Of a stretch of DNA of 64,000 bases, positions 8,535 to 17,307 are shown piece by piece (position 1 is the first letter of the stretch; every line of letters starts with the position of its first letter). Made by a program: the position numbers and the translations under genes. Where the stretch lies: NCBI GenBank assembly GCA_026874595.1, contig JAPPUL010000088.1:1-64000 (forward strand). Reading direction: 5' to 3'. The DNA comes from Sipunculus nudus. Its lineage: Eukaryota > Annelida > Sipuncula > Golfingiida > Sipunculidae. Below the pieces are notes generated by a model. The model did no database searches. It was given only the letters and a program-made list of their open reading frames with translations, and was not told the origin of the DNA.

Positions 8535-9050
8535 AAATCTCTTAATATTGTCAGCTCTTCTTTTGTAGGGGGGGTGGGGGAGTTTCTATAGCTTTATCAG
8601 AGTACTTCACTTGCCAGGCGCAAGTTTGTATCTCCTCATGAGTTACCCCTGGATATATTTCACTGACAACAAATTCTTTAGTAATGGGTTCTGCTTTCCC
8701 GCTAAGTCAGTTATAAGAAGCGTTGGTCCTAGGGTTTTAACCATTTGTTCACGACTGTTTCCTCCAGCACCATGTCCAAAACTTGTAAAAAAATCAATGT
8801 GCTCTACCATTGCTCTTAAAGATTGTTTTATCGTGATATATACTTGTTTTACATGAGTTGCAATTTCGGGCGCACCACCACCACCTGGCAGTCTCACTTT
8901 AGGGTTATCGTAATCACCAATAACTGTAGTATTTATATTACCAAATTTATCTGATTGTGCCGCTCCTAAAAAACCAATACTAATATGGCCGCCTTGTAAC
9001 CAATATCTAAACATTTCTGGTACGGATACACTCGTAAGCGAATTAAGCAG
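8535..9050 (-). pseudogene. Broken 3-oxoacid CoA-transferase, subunit B
   Basis: The remnant matches the beta subunit of CoA-transferases acting on 3-oxoadipate or similar acids: PEMFRYWLQGG, FLGAAQSDKFGNINTT, GGGGAPEIA and FGHGAGG. About the first 80 residues, including the usual glutamate-bearing SENG-like segment, are missing. The sequence joins almost directly to the end of subunit A, so a deletion has fused the two genes. A frameshift near 8645 cuts off the last 35 or so codons, which can still be read in another frame down to about 8540. Confidence 0.82.
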
Positions 9051-9609
9051 CTAATACCGCTTCTTTTTGAATGCCTACAATGCCTTCAATAAGTACACTT
9101 TCTTATCTGATTTTTGAGCATGAATAAAGCTAACATCAGGATTCACTGCAGGAACTGCTGTTAATACCTCTCCAGTAAATGGGCAAGTGATTGATTTAAT
9201 ATCAGGATTAATCTTTGGCAAATCGGTGCCATGGTAGCTTTTTAGTACTGCAAATGGTATTTTGGATGCGCCTGCTTCGTAAGCATGGGCCATTGCTGAA
9301 TGTGAGTGTTCAAAGATCGCAATCTTATTTGGCCACTCATTTAACAGCGTCTCGTAATCTCCTCAATAACCCAACCCCTGGATTGCCTGCATATGAGAAT
9401 ATTACTTTTTTGGCACAACCTGCACCAATTAGTTGATCGTATATTACATCTGGCGTCATTCTAATTAGAGTAAGTTCTTTATATTGCTGTCGAATGACTT
9501 CATGGGCAGCTGCAAAAGGAATTAAATGCGTAAATCCCTCAAATGCAACGCTAATATTGTCTTGCATATGTTTTGATACAGCGCTAGATAAGTCTTGAAA
9601 TAAAGCCAT
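9030..9609 (-). pseudogene. Broken 3-oxoacid CoA-transferase, subunit A
   Basis: The clean ATG at 9609 is preceded by AGGAGA. The N-terminal part contains VAFEGFTHLIPFAA, TPDVIYDQLIGAGCAKK and GNPGVG, typical of the alpha subunit in aromatic-degradation clusters. A frameshift near 9345 moves the rest to another frame (9336-9075: HSAMAHAYEAGASKIPFA, INPDIKSITCPFTGE). The C-terminus is lost in the deletion that joins it to subunit B. With maleylacetate reductase upstream, 3-oxoadipate is the likely former substrate. Confidence 0.82.
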
Positions 9610-9626
9610 CTACTTCTCCTTTATGT

Positions 9627-10040
9627 ATTTATATGTGGGGCAATGAACAGTTCTCCAGCCTCATTGACTACAGGTATTGGATCTGAAAAACATTTATCTG
9701 CAGCTCCTGCTACACAATAGCCATCTTCAATATTAAATTCAGCAAAATGCATAGTACAGCTAATACGACTAAAATCCTCATTTAAAAAAACTTTCTTTAT
9801 GAAAATTAAGCGGCAAGCTAAAGTGTGGACAAAGATTAAGATAGCCGTATACATTTTCATTCTGTCGTATTACAAACATAGAAAAAGCAGATTTACCTTT
9901 TCCAAATACAAACTCTTTAGCACTAAGGTTTTCTATTTGCCTTATATCGCCTAAATGCGTCCTGTTTTTGGGAGCATTAGATCTTAACTGCCAGTAGTTC
10001 CAATTTGGTTTTTAGGCATTTACCTTTTTCCAATAAGAAT
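9627..10040 (-). pseudogene. Broken Rieske [2Fe-2S] protein
   Basis: Two frames together give a small Rieske domain. The first ligand box is NLCPHF (near 9815), and the second box CTMHFAEFNIEDGYC follows after a frameshift close to 9795. Ligand spacing fits a ferredoxin-like Rieske protein or small regulatory subunit. It sits between livM and the CoA-transferase. It may have been an electron carrier for a ring oxygenase of the same operon; that role is inference only. Confidence 0.75.
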
Positions 10041-10124
10041 AATGTTCTAAAAGAGATTGAGCTTTTTTCATGATAAGCATCTATAGACAAAGTCCCTTCC
10101 CTCTTCTTATTATTTTTTAAAATA

Positions 10125-10930
10125 TCTTCCCTCGTCAAATAAAGAAAACTTATTGTAGAAACTGACTATATTCCAAAGCCCTTTAGGTGCAAAAAGCATA
10201 ATAACTAAAGCAATAATTCCTAACATAATAAGATAAATCACTCCATAATCTGCAAATGATTGCTCTAATATAAAAAATAAATAACTCCTGTAATAGGACC
10301 TTCTAATCTACCTATACCACCAATAACTACAATAAATATTACATAAGTAGTCCAATCTTGTACCGAGAATACTGCATCTGGAGATAATCTGCCTTTTTGT
10401 AAGTAGATAAGTGCACCGGTAATGTGCCAAAGGCTGTTAGTAAATATACATTGCGTTTTATTATATTGCTTTTAATGTCAATAGATGAGGCTGTCTCTTC
10501 ATTATCAATCGCTTTTAGGCCAAGTCCATATTTTGACTTTAATAGCTTCCAAATAACCAATATAGTGCCAATAGATACAATTAACGCAAGCCAATAAAAT
10601 ACCGCGTCTTTTGCAAATCCTTTTTTTTAAAAAAAATAACTCCATTGCTAAATTAATACCAAAAGTGTCATTAATAATTGATTTTGACAAAGAACTTCCC
10701 GTGCCTCCTCCTAAAGATTTAAATTGTGCAAATATTAATCGCATAACCTCTGCTAATTCCCAAGTTGCTATTGCAAAATAAGCGCCACGCAACCTAAAGA
10801 TAATGTGGGCTAAAGGAATTGCAATCAGCAAAGCTCCAAAACCTACAAATGCCTGTTGCCCAATACCAGAACCGCATAGCCTGCTAATAAATTCCAGTAT
10901 TGCGATAAGCTAAGCATAGTAAGTAGGAAA
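10125..10930 (-). pseudogene. Broken branched-chain-type ABC permease LivM
   Basis: Fragments in several frames line up as LivM. QYWNLLAGYAVLV sits at the N-terminus, fused onto the tail of livH. RLRGAYFAIATWELAEVMR follows, then GLGLKAI-DNEETA-SIDIKS, and finally IGGIGRLEGPITG (near 10300) and MLFAPKGLW near the end. At least three frameshifts separate these. The family forms the membrane part of uptake systems for amino acids and also for aromatic acids. Confidence 0.82.
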
Positions 10931-11715
10931 AACATATCCTGCAAAAACGCTCTATTTATAAAAACGGTAACAAAACTAAGAGTTTGAGCTGTCTCAATAA
11001 TAATGCCACCAATTAGTGTCCCCCATAAACTCCCAAGACCACCAATTATAACACTCTCAAAAGCATATAGTAATCGTGCCGGGCCAATTGAAGAATCAAA
11101 ATTTGCTTTTACCCCCAAGAAAAAAGCAGCTATAGCACTTACTACAATAGCAATAACCATAATTGCAAAAAGATGACTGTTTATACCCATTAACAAAGCT
11201 GTAGTAAGGTCATCGGAGACTGCTCTTAATGTGCGACCAAGACCGGTATTATAAAATATATAATTAAGTGTTATAATAACTAATATTGTACTAACAAAAG
11301 CAAGTATTGCTATAATACCAAGTTTTATACTCCCTAATTTAATTGAGGCAACTTCTAAACTACTAATAATTAAGCGTTGGCTATCTGCTGATAATAACAG
11401 TAACAATACGTTCTGAATAATAATCGATAAGCCAAAGGTAAGCAAGAAGGCAGTATGTCTCATCCTAATACCTTATTTAGTAACGTTCTTTGTAATGCAT
11501 AGCCAAATAAACCTAACAATAAAATACTTATAACTATGGCCGGATTGCTAAGCCTAGCTCTTGTGAAGTGAATAATAACACAAAGGCTCATAATATTATT
11601 AGATCTTCATGTGCAATTACTAAACGCATTATATCAAACATTAACGAGAACCCTGTTGCGTATAGGGCGTATAAGCTTCCTTGCAATATACCCTGTAAAA
11701 GAGCATCTATAATAG
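10930..11715 (-). pseudogene. Broken branched-chain-type ABC permease LivH
   Basis: The longest surviving fragment (11463-10843) is a hydrophobic protein with the LivH landmarks GLGRTLRAVSDD, LLMGIN and ESVIIGGLGSLWGTLIGG. The N-terminus is in other frames upstream (LLQGILQGSLYALYATGFSL near 11700), so the gene is frameshifted in its first quarter. Its C-terminus runs in frame into sequence belonging to LivM, which implies a deletion fused the two permease genes. Confidence 0.85.
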
Positions 11716-12345
11716 TCAATTCCCCCCCTCTGTAATACCAAAATAAGCATTCTTAATATCTTCTAAAGCTGTTATATCTTGTTCTGCAATCACTATTGAT
11801 GTCCCTTCTTTAAGTATTATTTGTAATGCTTTATATATCTTTAATGATTATAGGAGCTGAGCCAAGCGATAACTCATCACATAATATATAGTTTTGGGTT
11901 GGACATAAGAGCTTTGCCTATTTGTCATTTGTTGTCCACCAGATAGTGACGATATTGGCATGTCTTTTTTTTCTTTAAGGATGGGAAATAAGGTATACAA
12001 ATGAGGGAAGTCCCAGTAACCAACCTTTTTAAGATATTGTCCTATAAGTAAGTTTTCTTCTACACTTAAACGAAGTAAATAATTTCCTTCCTTCCCGAAC
12101 AATAGTAATCCCTTTGCTTACTATTTGTGCGGGACTTGTCGTTATTATCTCTTTACCTTTAAAGATAATACTGCCTGTTTTTCGTTTTACAAGTCCTGTT
12201 ATACTATTCATAAGAGTTGCCAGCACCATTTGGCCCTATAATCCCAAGCGATTGTCCGCTCGGTATGAATAAGTCAAAAGAATCTGCCACGCAGATATGC
12301 CAAATGACTTATTCACACTGCAAAGTTCTAACATATCTTTAGCCG
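11716..12345 (-). pseudogene. Broken ABC transporter ATPase, LivF-like
   Basis: The start region reads MLELCSVNKSFG. The P-loop is visible as IGPNGAG, but the bases encoding its Lys-Ser/Thr are deleted, which also shifts the frame (near 12226). Beyond it are TGLVKRKTGSIIFKGKEI and GITIVREGRKLF, then a new frame with LFPILKEKK and LSGGQQ, then another with MDELSLGSAPIIIKDI, the Walker B region with the usual Pro lost. This resembles LivF rather than LivG. No separate LivG could be found, so that gene has probably been deleted. Confidence 0.83.
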
Positions 12346-12351
12346 ATGGCT

Positions 12352-13660
12352 TGCATATCAGATGCAACTGGATTGTTACGGTAAGTCTTATTATCAGTAA
12401 TCAGTAAATCATATTTATTGCCGACCAGTAAGTCTCCATTGTCTTCCAACTAATGGGGTTTTACAAATGTTTTTAGCAAATGCAGGCAAGCCTTTGCCTG
12501 AGAAATTAATTGGGCCCACAATGGTGTTTAGGTTAGTACTAGCTAAAGCTTCAACATTAGTTTTAGGATCTTTAATATCTGCAGAACGTTTTAATACATC
12601 AATTGCTATCTCAAATAATGCATGCGCAAAACCAATTGGCTGCGTCCATTGTTTGCCTGTAGCCTCTTGATATAAATTGACTTGTCTTGACGATAACTCA
12701 TTTAAACTTGATTTGAACGGATGATTCGCAGACCACCATACTTCTGATGACAGATTATTACTTGTTGTTCCCAATGCCTCAACTGATTGAGGAAATAATA
12801 ATGCCTTGCCTATTGATGCACATTTTGGCTTATAGCCTTTTTGCAGGGCTTGGATCCAGAATGTTGTGAAATCAGGGGGAATTGGTACACCCGTTACAAT
12901 CTCTACATCGTTTTTCTTAAATGCTGTTATTTGTGCTGACCATTAGTTAAATTTTGATAGCCACCAGTATCGTAAGTTTATAATCTTGCTTTTTTAATAC
13001 AGGCGGAAAACCAACTACCTTATCTCCCCAGGCATTCCCGTCACCGTCATTAGTAAGCCATCAACAGATTTATTCGTATCTAACTGGCCCCACATATTAG
13101 TATAGACCATAATAATATCTTCTAAGCCCCAAAAAAAATGATAAGTATACTTAAACCCTTTCCAAGTTTTTGGATCTGTGGGATTTTTCTGTCTGCCTAT
13201 AACATAAGGCTGCCAAGGTGCAACTGTTGATAAACAAGGAATCTTTTCTAATTCACATACTGTTGCAACTGGGTTTGTTGTTTCTGGAGCCTCTGATACC
13301 AAAATTAAATCAGCTTCATCAGAAACAATTAGTTCTTCAGCTACTTCAGAAGCACGATTAGGGTTTGATTGACTGTCTTTAACAATAACCTCTATAGAAT
13401 GTTTTTTTTATCACCAATAGTTACTGCTCCCTCACTAACTTTTAAAAAAAAAAAAATTGTCAATAATAAATGAGTCAGCCTCGGCAAATGCTGCCAGTGG
13501 TCCTGTTTGTGGACTAACATAACTTGGCTTAATCGGTTTATTATTCTTGGATGTGCAGCCATACGGAATATAAACAGATGCAGCTATTAGTGCAGTATAC
13601 TTCAAAAAATCTCTACGTGATACTTTGCTTTTAAGCTTATTATTTTTCATATTGTTCTCA
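12352..13660 (-). pseudogene. Broken ABC substrate-binding protein (Liv type, Tat signal)
   Basis: The N-terminus has a twin-arginine motif (SRRDFLKYTALIAASVYIPYGC), so the product was exported folded and possibly lipid-anchored. Then come SPQTGPLAAFAEAD and, after frameshifts, VKDSQSNPNRASEVAEEL, APETTNPVATVCE, WQPYVIGRQ and GFKYTYHFFWGLEDI. A further fragment, 12774-12415, gives QEATGKQWTQPIGFAHALFE. This is the type I periplasmic binding fold of branched-chain amino-acid and aromatic-acid systems. There are at least three frameshifts and in-frame stops. It precedes the LivF/H/M remnants in the usual order. Confidence 0.83.
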
Positions 13661-13679
13661 TTTTTCATATTATTCTCCC

Positions 13680-14703
13680 AGACTAGTTTTAAGTTTGTAA
13701 TATCCCCTTCAAAAGCATTAGATAATAGTTCATAAATCTGTTTTTTGTTGAAAAGTCTTGCATTGTAATAAGAGTTGGGCATTGCAAGAGAAGCCGCTTT
13801 AGCAATATCTTCTTTTTTCATGCCAATATCTTTTAATTTATATGGACCCCCGCGGTTAGTTATTAACTCAAATAACGCCTTCCCATTGGCTTATTTGTTA
13901 TTTTATGACTCAATGCATCTGGTTTTGATACAACTGATGAATTAAAGCCGGCAGTATGTGGCAACATTATAGTATGGGTTTGTGCATGTGGTAAATTAAA
14001 ACTCCCGCCTAGAGTATGACAAATTTTATGATGTAGTGCCATCCCAACAGAACCAAGCACTAGTGAGCAAAGCCATGCTCCATATAAGGCCTTAGTTCTT
14101 AGCTCTATGTTATTAGCATTCGCGTTGATTTTTGGCAATGCACAAAACAATGCTTTTATTCCAGATTCAGATAGTAGATTAGTTATTGGATTAGCTTCCT
14201 TTGCATATATTGCCTAAACAGCATGTGCTAATGCGTTAATACCGCTAGTTATCGATATCTCTCTAGGTAAGGAAACAGATAAATTAACATCGTATATTAC
14301 TGTCTCAGGTTTGCCCTGTAATAGGAGTCATTTCAAAACCAGCATAAGTAGTAGGAATAGCTATTTGCTTAACACCTTTTCGTAATGCCAATGCCTTGGA
14401 AAGCCCAATAGCAGACCCTCCTCCTATGCTATAACACAATCCGCATTAACATTATTAAGTTTAATAGGAGTATCATTTGTTACTACTGCTGGGGTATGCA
14501 TTCTCGCATTTGCAAAAACGCCAACACTTCTATTTACTATTTGATCTTTGACTAGTTGTAGCCTCTTTTTTACTTGGAGTGCATAATACTAAAGCTTTAC
14601 TACAGCCAAGCTTGTCAACCTCAGAAGCTAAGCAGCTAATAGTATTGACCCCAAATATCACTCTTGCCGAGTTTGCTACATATAAAAAATTATTTATCAT
14701 AAT
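13680..14703 (-). pseudogene. Broken maleylacetate reductase
   Basis: An iron-alcohol-dehydrogenase-fold enzyme that reduces maleylacetate to 3-oxoadipate. It begins near 14700 (RVIFGVN, EVDKLGCSKALVLCTP). A damaged nucleotide-binding GGGS region follows near 14420, then the stretch near 14300 with SGINALAHAV. A nonsense TAG stands where a Glu codon is expected (about 14215). The core fragment has ALYGAWLCSLVLGSVGMALHH and HTLGGSFNLPHAQTH, typical of maleylacetate reductases rather than other alcohol dehydrogenases. The C-terminus (KEDIAKAASLAMPN) is in yet another frame and runs on into the next gene without a stop. Confidence 0.88.
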
Positions 14704-14734
14704 AACTTTTTTATTATAACTTATTATAACTTAT

Positions 14735-15231
14735 TCATCGCTTGCTAATACAAAATCATAATGTGCCCCAAGTGCCTTCTTCTGTTTTATTAAAAAAAAC
14801 GATAAGGCTATCTTTAACTGCAAAAACTGTATCAGAATCTATATATTCTATCGCCTTTGACAAATAGATGAGTCGTAAGAGTTTTATATCCTCGTGCACA
14901 GATCTTAAAATGTCGGAATAGCGTTGTACTGTGGCATTGCCGGTGTAAAGATACCTTAACCATTATTAACCATCTCAAGCATCATTGAAATACCTAAAAC
15001 ATCAGATAGTAATATAAACTCTTGCCTTTTATCATCACACTTTTTGCCAGTAGCAGTTAGATAGTCAATTAAGTCAAACCATTCCTCATGGGTTGGATTA
15101 ACTTCTTGCACAATTGCATGTGTGTGTTTTATAACTGATTGCATAATCTCATCTAGGCGTTTAGATTTTGTATTACTAAATCTTTTAATAACTGCATAAG
15201 TTAAGTTTTTTCGTTATATTCTGCCATGATA
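14735..15231 (-). pseudogene. Broken hydroxyquinol 1,2-dioxygenase
   Basis: Intradiol ring-cleaving dioxygenase that opens 1,2,4-benzenetriol to maleylacetate. The ATG at 15231 is followed within eight codons by a frameshift in an A-run. The N-terminal dimerisation domain is well preserved (PTHEEWFDLIDYLTATG, KKCDDKRQEFILLSDVLG). A short distance later the C-terminal end appears (HLFVKGD, YIDSDTVFAVKDSLIV) in other frames. The gene spans about 166 codons against roughly 290 for the family, so most of the iron-binding catalytic domain has been deleted. Confidence 0.85.
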
Positions 15232-15243
15232 TTTTACCATAAA

Positions 15244-16010
15244 TAATTACCTTTTATAGCTATTAATCCATACTAACCCCGCATGAATAGCATTAGCAAA
15301 CTTATGCGCTCTAGTAAGATTGTTTGTCCACAAGCCAGAACCTAAAGCATATATATAGTATTAAATGATAAAGCTTGCTCATCATCTTTAGAAGGTTACA
15401 ACAGAACAGAAGAGGACCAGATACCTCTTCTTTATTAATTACTGAATTATGCTTTGTGCGCACTATAGCAGGTTCTATAAAATAACCTTTTGATAACTCT
15501 TTATTATCTGGCTTTTCCCACCGCATAAAATCTCTGCACCTTCGTATTTAGCTACTTTACAATAATAAAGTACTTTGTCTAAGTGGCCTTTAGATGTTAA
15601 TGGGCCCAGCTCCGTATTTATATCTAGGGGGTTGACAAGACGAATCGGTTTTGCTAAGCTAACAAATTGCTCTAAAAACTCATCAGCTATTGATTCATGA
15701 AGAATAAGCCTTGACCCTGCAATACAAGCTTGCCCTTGATTGGCGCTAGACCCTGTAAATGATATCTTACCAATATCTTTATGTTCAGCTAAATGCTGGC
15801 CTGCAATCTCGCCCTCTCCAGGCAAGATGTTTACAACTCCTTGTGGAAAACCAACTTCAAGCATTAATTCACCAACGTGCAGGGTAGAAAGAGGAGCTAA
15901 TTCCGTAGGCTTTAATACTATGCAGTTTCCCGCAGCAAGTGCAGCGCCCATCTTCTGACTAGTAAACATCAGTGGATTCCAAGGTACAATTTGACCTACA
16001 TAATTTAAGA
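15244..16010 (-). pseudogene. Broken aldehyde dehydrogenase (probable semialdehyde dehydrogenase)
   Basis: Landmarks are VGQIVPWNP (near 16000), ALAAGNCIVLKPTELAPLS, VGFPQGVVNILPG and ISFTGS. The sequence then jumps directly to NQGQACIAGSRL with the catalytic Cys. About 60 residues, including the ELGGK segment with the general-base Glu, have been deleted in frame. The first 130 or so residues are also gone. Frameshifts near 15500 and 15390 break the C-terminus (GYFIEPAIV, then AHKFANAIHAGLVWIN). In hydroquinone clusters the equivalent gene oxidises 4-hydroxymuconic semialdehyde to maleylacetate; assignment to that substrate is by context. Confidence 0.85.
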
Positions 16011-16019
16011 ATCCGCTAA

Positions 16020-16564
16020 CTCCGTCCTTAATATCCCAAATAATTTCATCTGATAATTAACAAAACCACTTGCACCTGTCATTGCCATGCTCAATAGGTA
16101 ATATGAATTCTTCAGATGTTGGGCAAAATAATGATTCATGCACAACATAGCATACTGACGGATTCCATGTTACATCAGCATGTACTTCAGGTTCCCCTTG
16201 TTCAACATCAGAAAACATCCGATTTACACGATATCCATTTGCATCGGTGCGTAAAGGACTATCTCCAGGCAACCCTACCATCCTTTTTGCTGTTACTCGT
16301 TGCCTGCTTACTGCTTCATCATTATTACCATTACTCTCACCCCAGACGGTCCCTGTCTCGTAGACCCTGCAATTGGAATACTTTCATTAAATTATCAGAT
16401 TTAAACCTTTGGCTAAAATCTCTACCAACAGAAGTATAAGCCTCATTAGTCTTCCCTGCAAACATTTCAACTTCTCCATAGTAATTCGTTGTCTCAAATA
16501 CATTGTCAAAATTTACTGTGCCATAGAAAAATCCCCATGCAATATCTCGCATCAATGCCCTCAT
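16020..16564 (-). pseudogene. Broken gene, probably hydroquinone 1,2-dioxygenase large subunit
   Basis: Two fragments in different frames read as one protein. The first is MRDIAWGFFYGTVNFDNVF...NYYGEVEMFAG. After a frameshift near 16375 the second gives RVTAKRMVGLPGDSPLRTD, VNRMFSDVEQGEPEVHADV and FILPIEHGNDRCKWF, followed after another break by LSDEIIWDIKD. I think it belongs to the two-subunit hydroquinone dioxygenase family. The call rests partly on memory of family motifs and largely on the next genes (semialdehyde dehydrogenase, maleylacetate reductase), which are its usual partners. No small subunit is recognisable upstream. An unrelated cupin-like enzyme is the main alternative. Confidence 0.5.
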
Positions 16565-16599
16565 GAAAACGTCAATTGCTATCGTATGTTATCCGCTCG

Positions 16600-16683
16600 G
16601 GGTTGTCTTGCGTGGGTTGTCTTGCGTGGGTTGTCTTGCATGGGTTGTCTTGCGTGGGTTGTCTTGCATGGATTGTCTTGCAT
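16600..16683. repeat. 14-bp tandem repeat, six copies
   Basis: Unit GGGTTGTCTTGCGT/CAT repeats six times with one or two variable bases. It is richer in G+C than its surroundings, and its length is not a multiple of three. It lies just upstream of the first fragment of the decayed aromatic operon, and the array opens spurious reading frames on both strands. Confidence 0.95.
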
Positions 16684-17307
16684 GGAAGAGTTCATCTGAG
16701 TCAGATCGAGAATAATGCCCTAAAACCCTATCTGATAGAACAACCACGCAAAGATTATACTCATGAAACCATTTGGTAAGTCCATAAACTTATACAGAAC
16801 ATTCAAGAAAAAACAATACTCCTTAGTCGTAAATGAATTGGAATATGGATTAATGGGCCTTCCTACTCCAATTAGAAATCGTAGGGGAGAACTTAAAGCC
16901 ACGCTAAATATTTCTACCATAATGACCTCATAATACCTTCATAAGTATAATCAGTTGAAACTTAAGAAAATATACCTTTAGCTCATTTTAAAATACCGGA
17001 ATATCAAGATTGCAAAAACCTTTTTTTTATAAATTATGAAATAAACCACTTTCCCTTTTTGTATAAATAAGTAGCATGTGTTTTGGGAAATAAAATCTGC
17101 AAAATAAGATTATTAAGCTATAAAATATTGCTAATTTAAATTATCTTTTACACACGCTAATAGAGGGAGTTAAAAAAAGCTTTTATAGAATTTATAGAAT
17201 AGAGATATTCTATAGGAAAAATATTCTATAGGGAATAGAAATAGTAGGGGATTGGCTCTTTAAGTATATTATTAACAAATAATTAACAAACACAAAATGG
17301 GAGAACA
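16684..17307. other. Stretch without a recognisable gene, left of dnaE
   Basis: Between the 14-bp array and dnaE, 16720-16920 holds a minus-strand open frame (66 codons, MVEIFSVALSSPLRF...) that I cannot assign; it could be the eroded start of the aromatic operon. From 16921 to 17307 the sequence is very AT-rich with no supported gene. It probably contains the dnaE promoter, but no clear -35/-10 pair stands out. Confidence 0.5.

Noticed and set aside
7318-16570. Frameshifts in the aromatic genes as long-read homopolymer errors
   Set aside because: The flanking genes are free of such errors. The lesions include a 13-bp duplication, a nonsense codon, large in-frame deletions and active-site changes that homopolymer errors cannot make.
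16409-16779. Plus-strand open frames rich in Cys, Leu and Trp
   Set aside because: They are produced by the 14-bp repeat and run antisense to pseudogene fragments.
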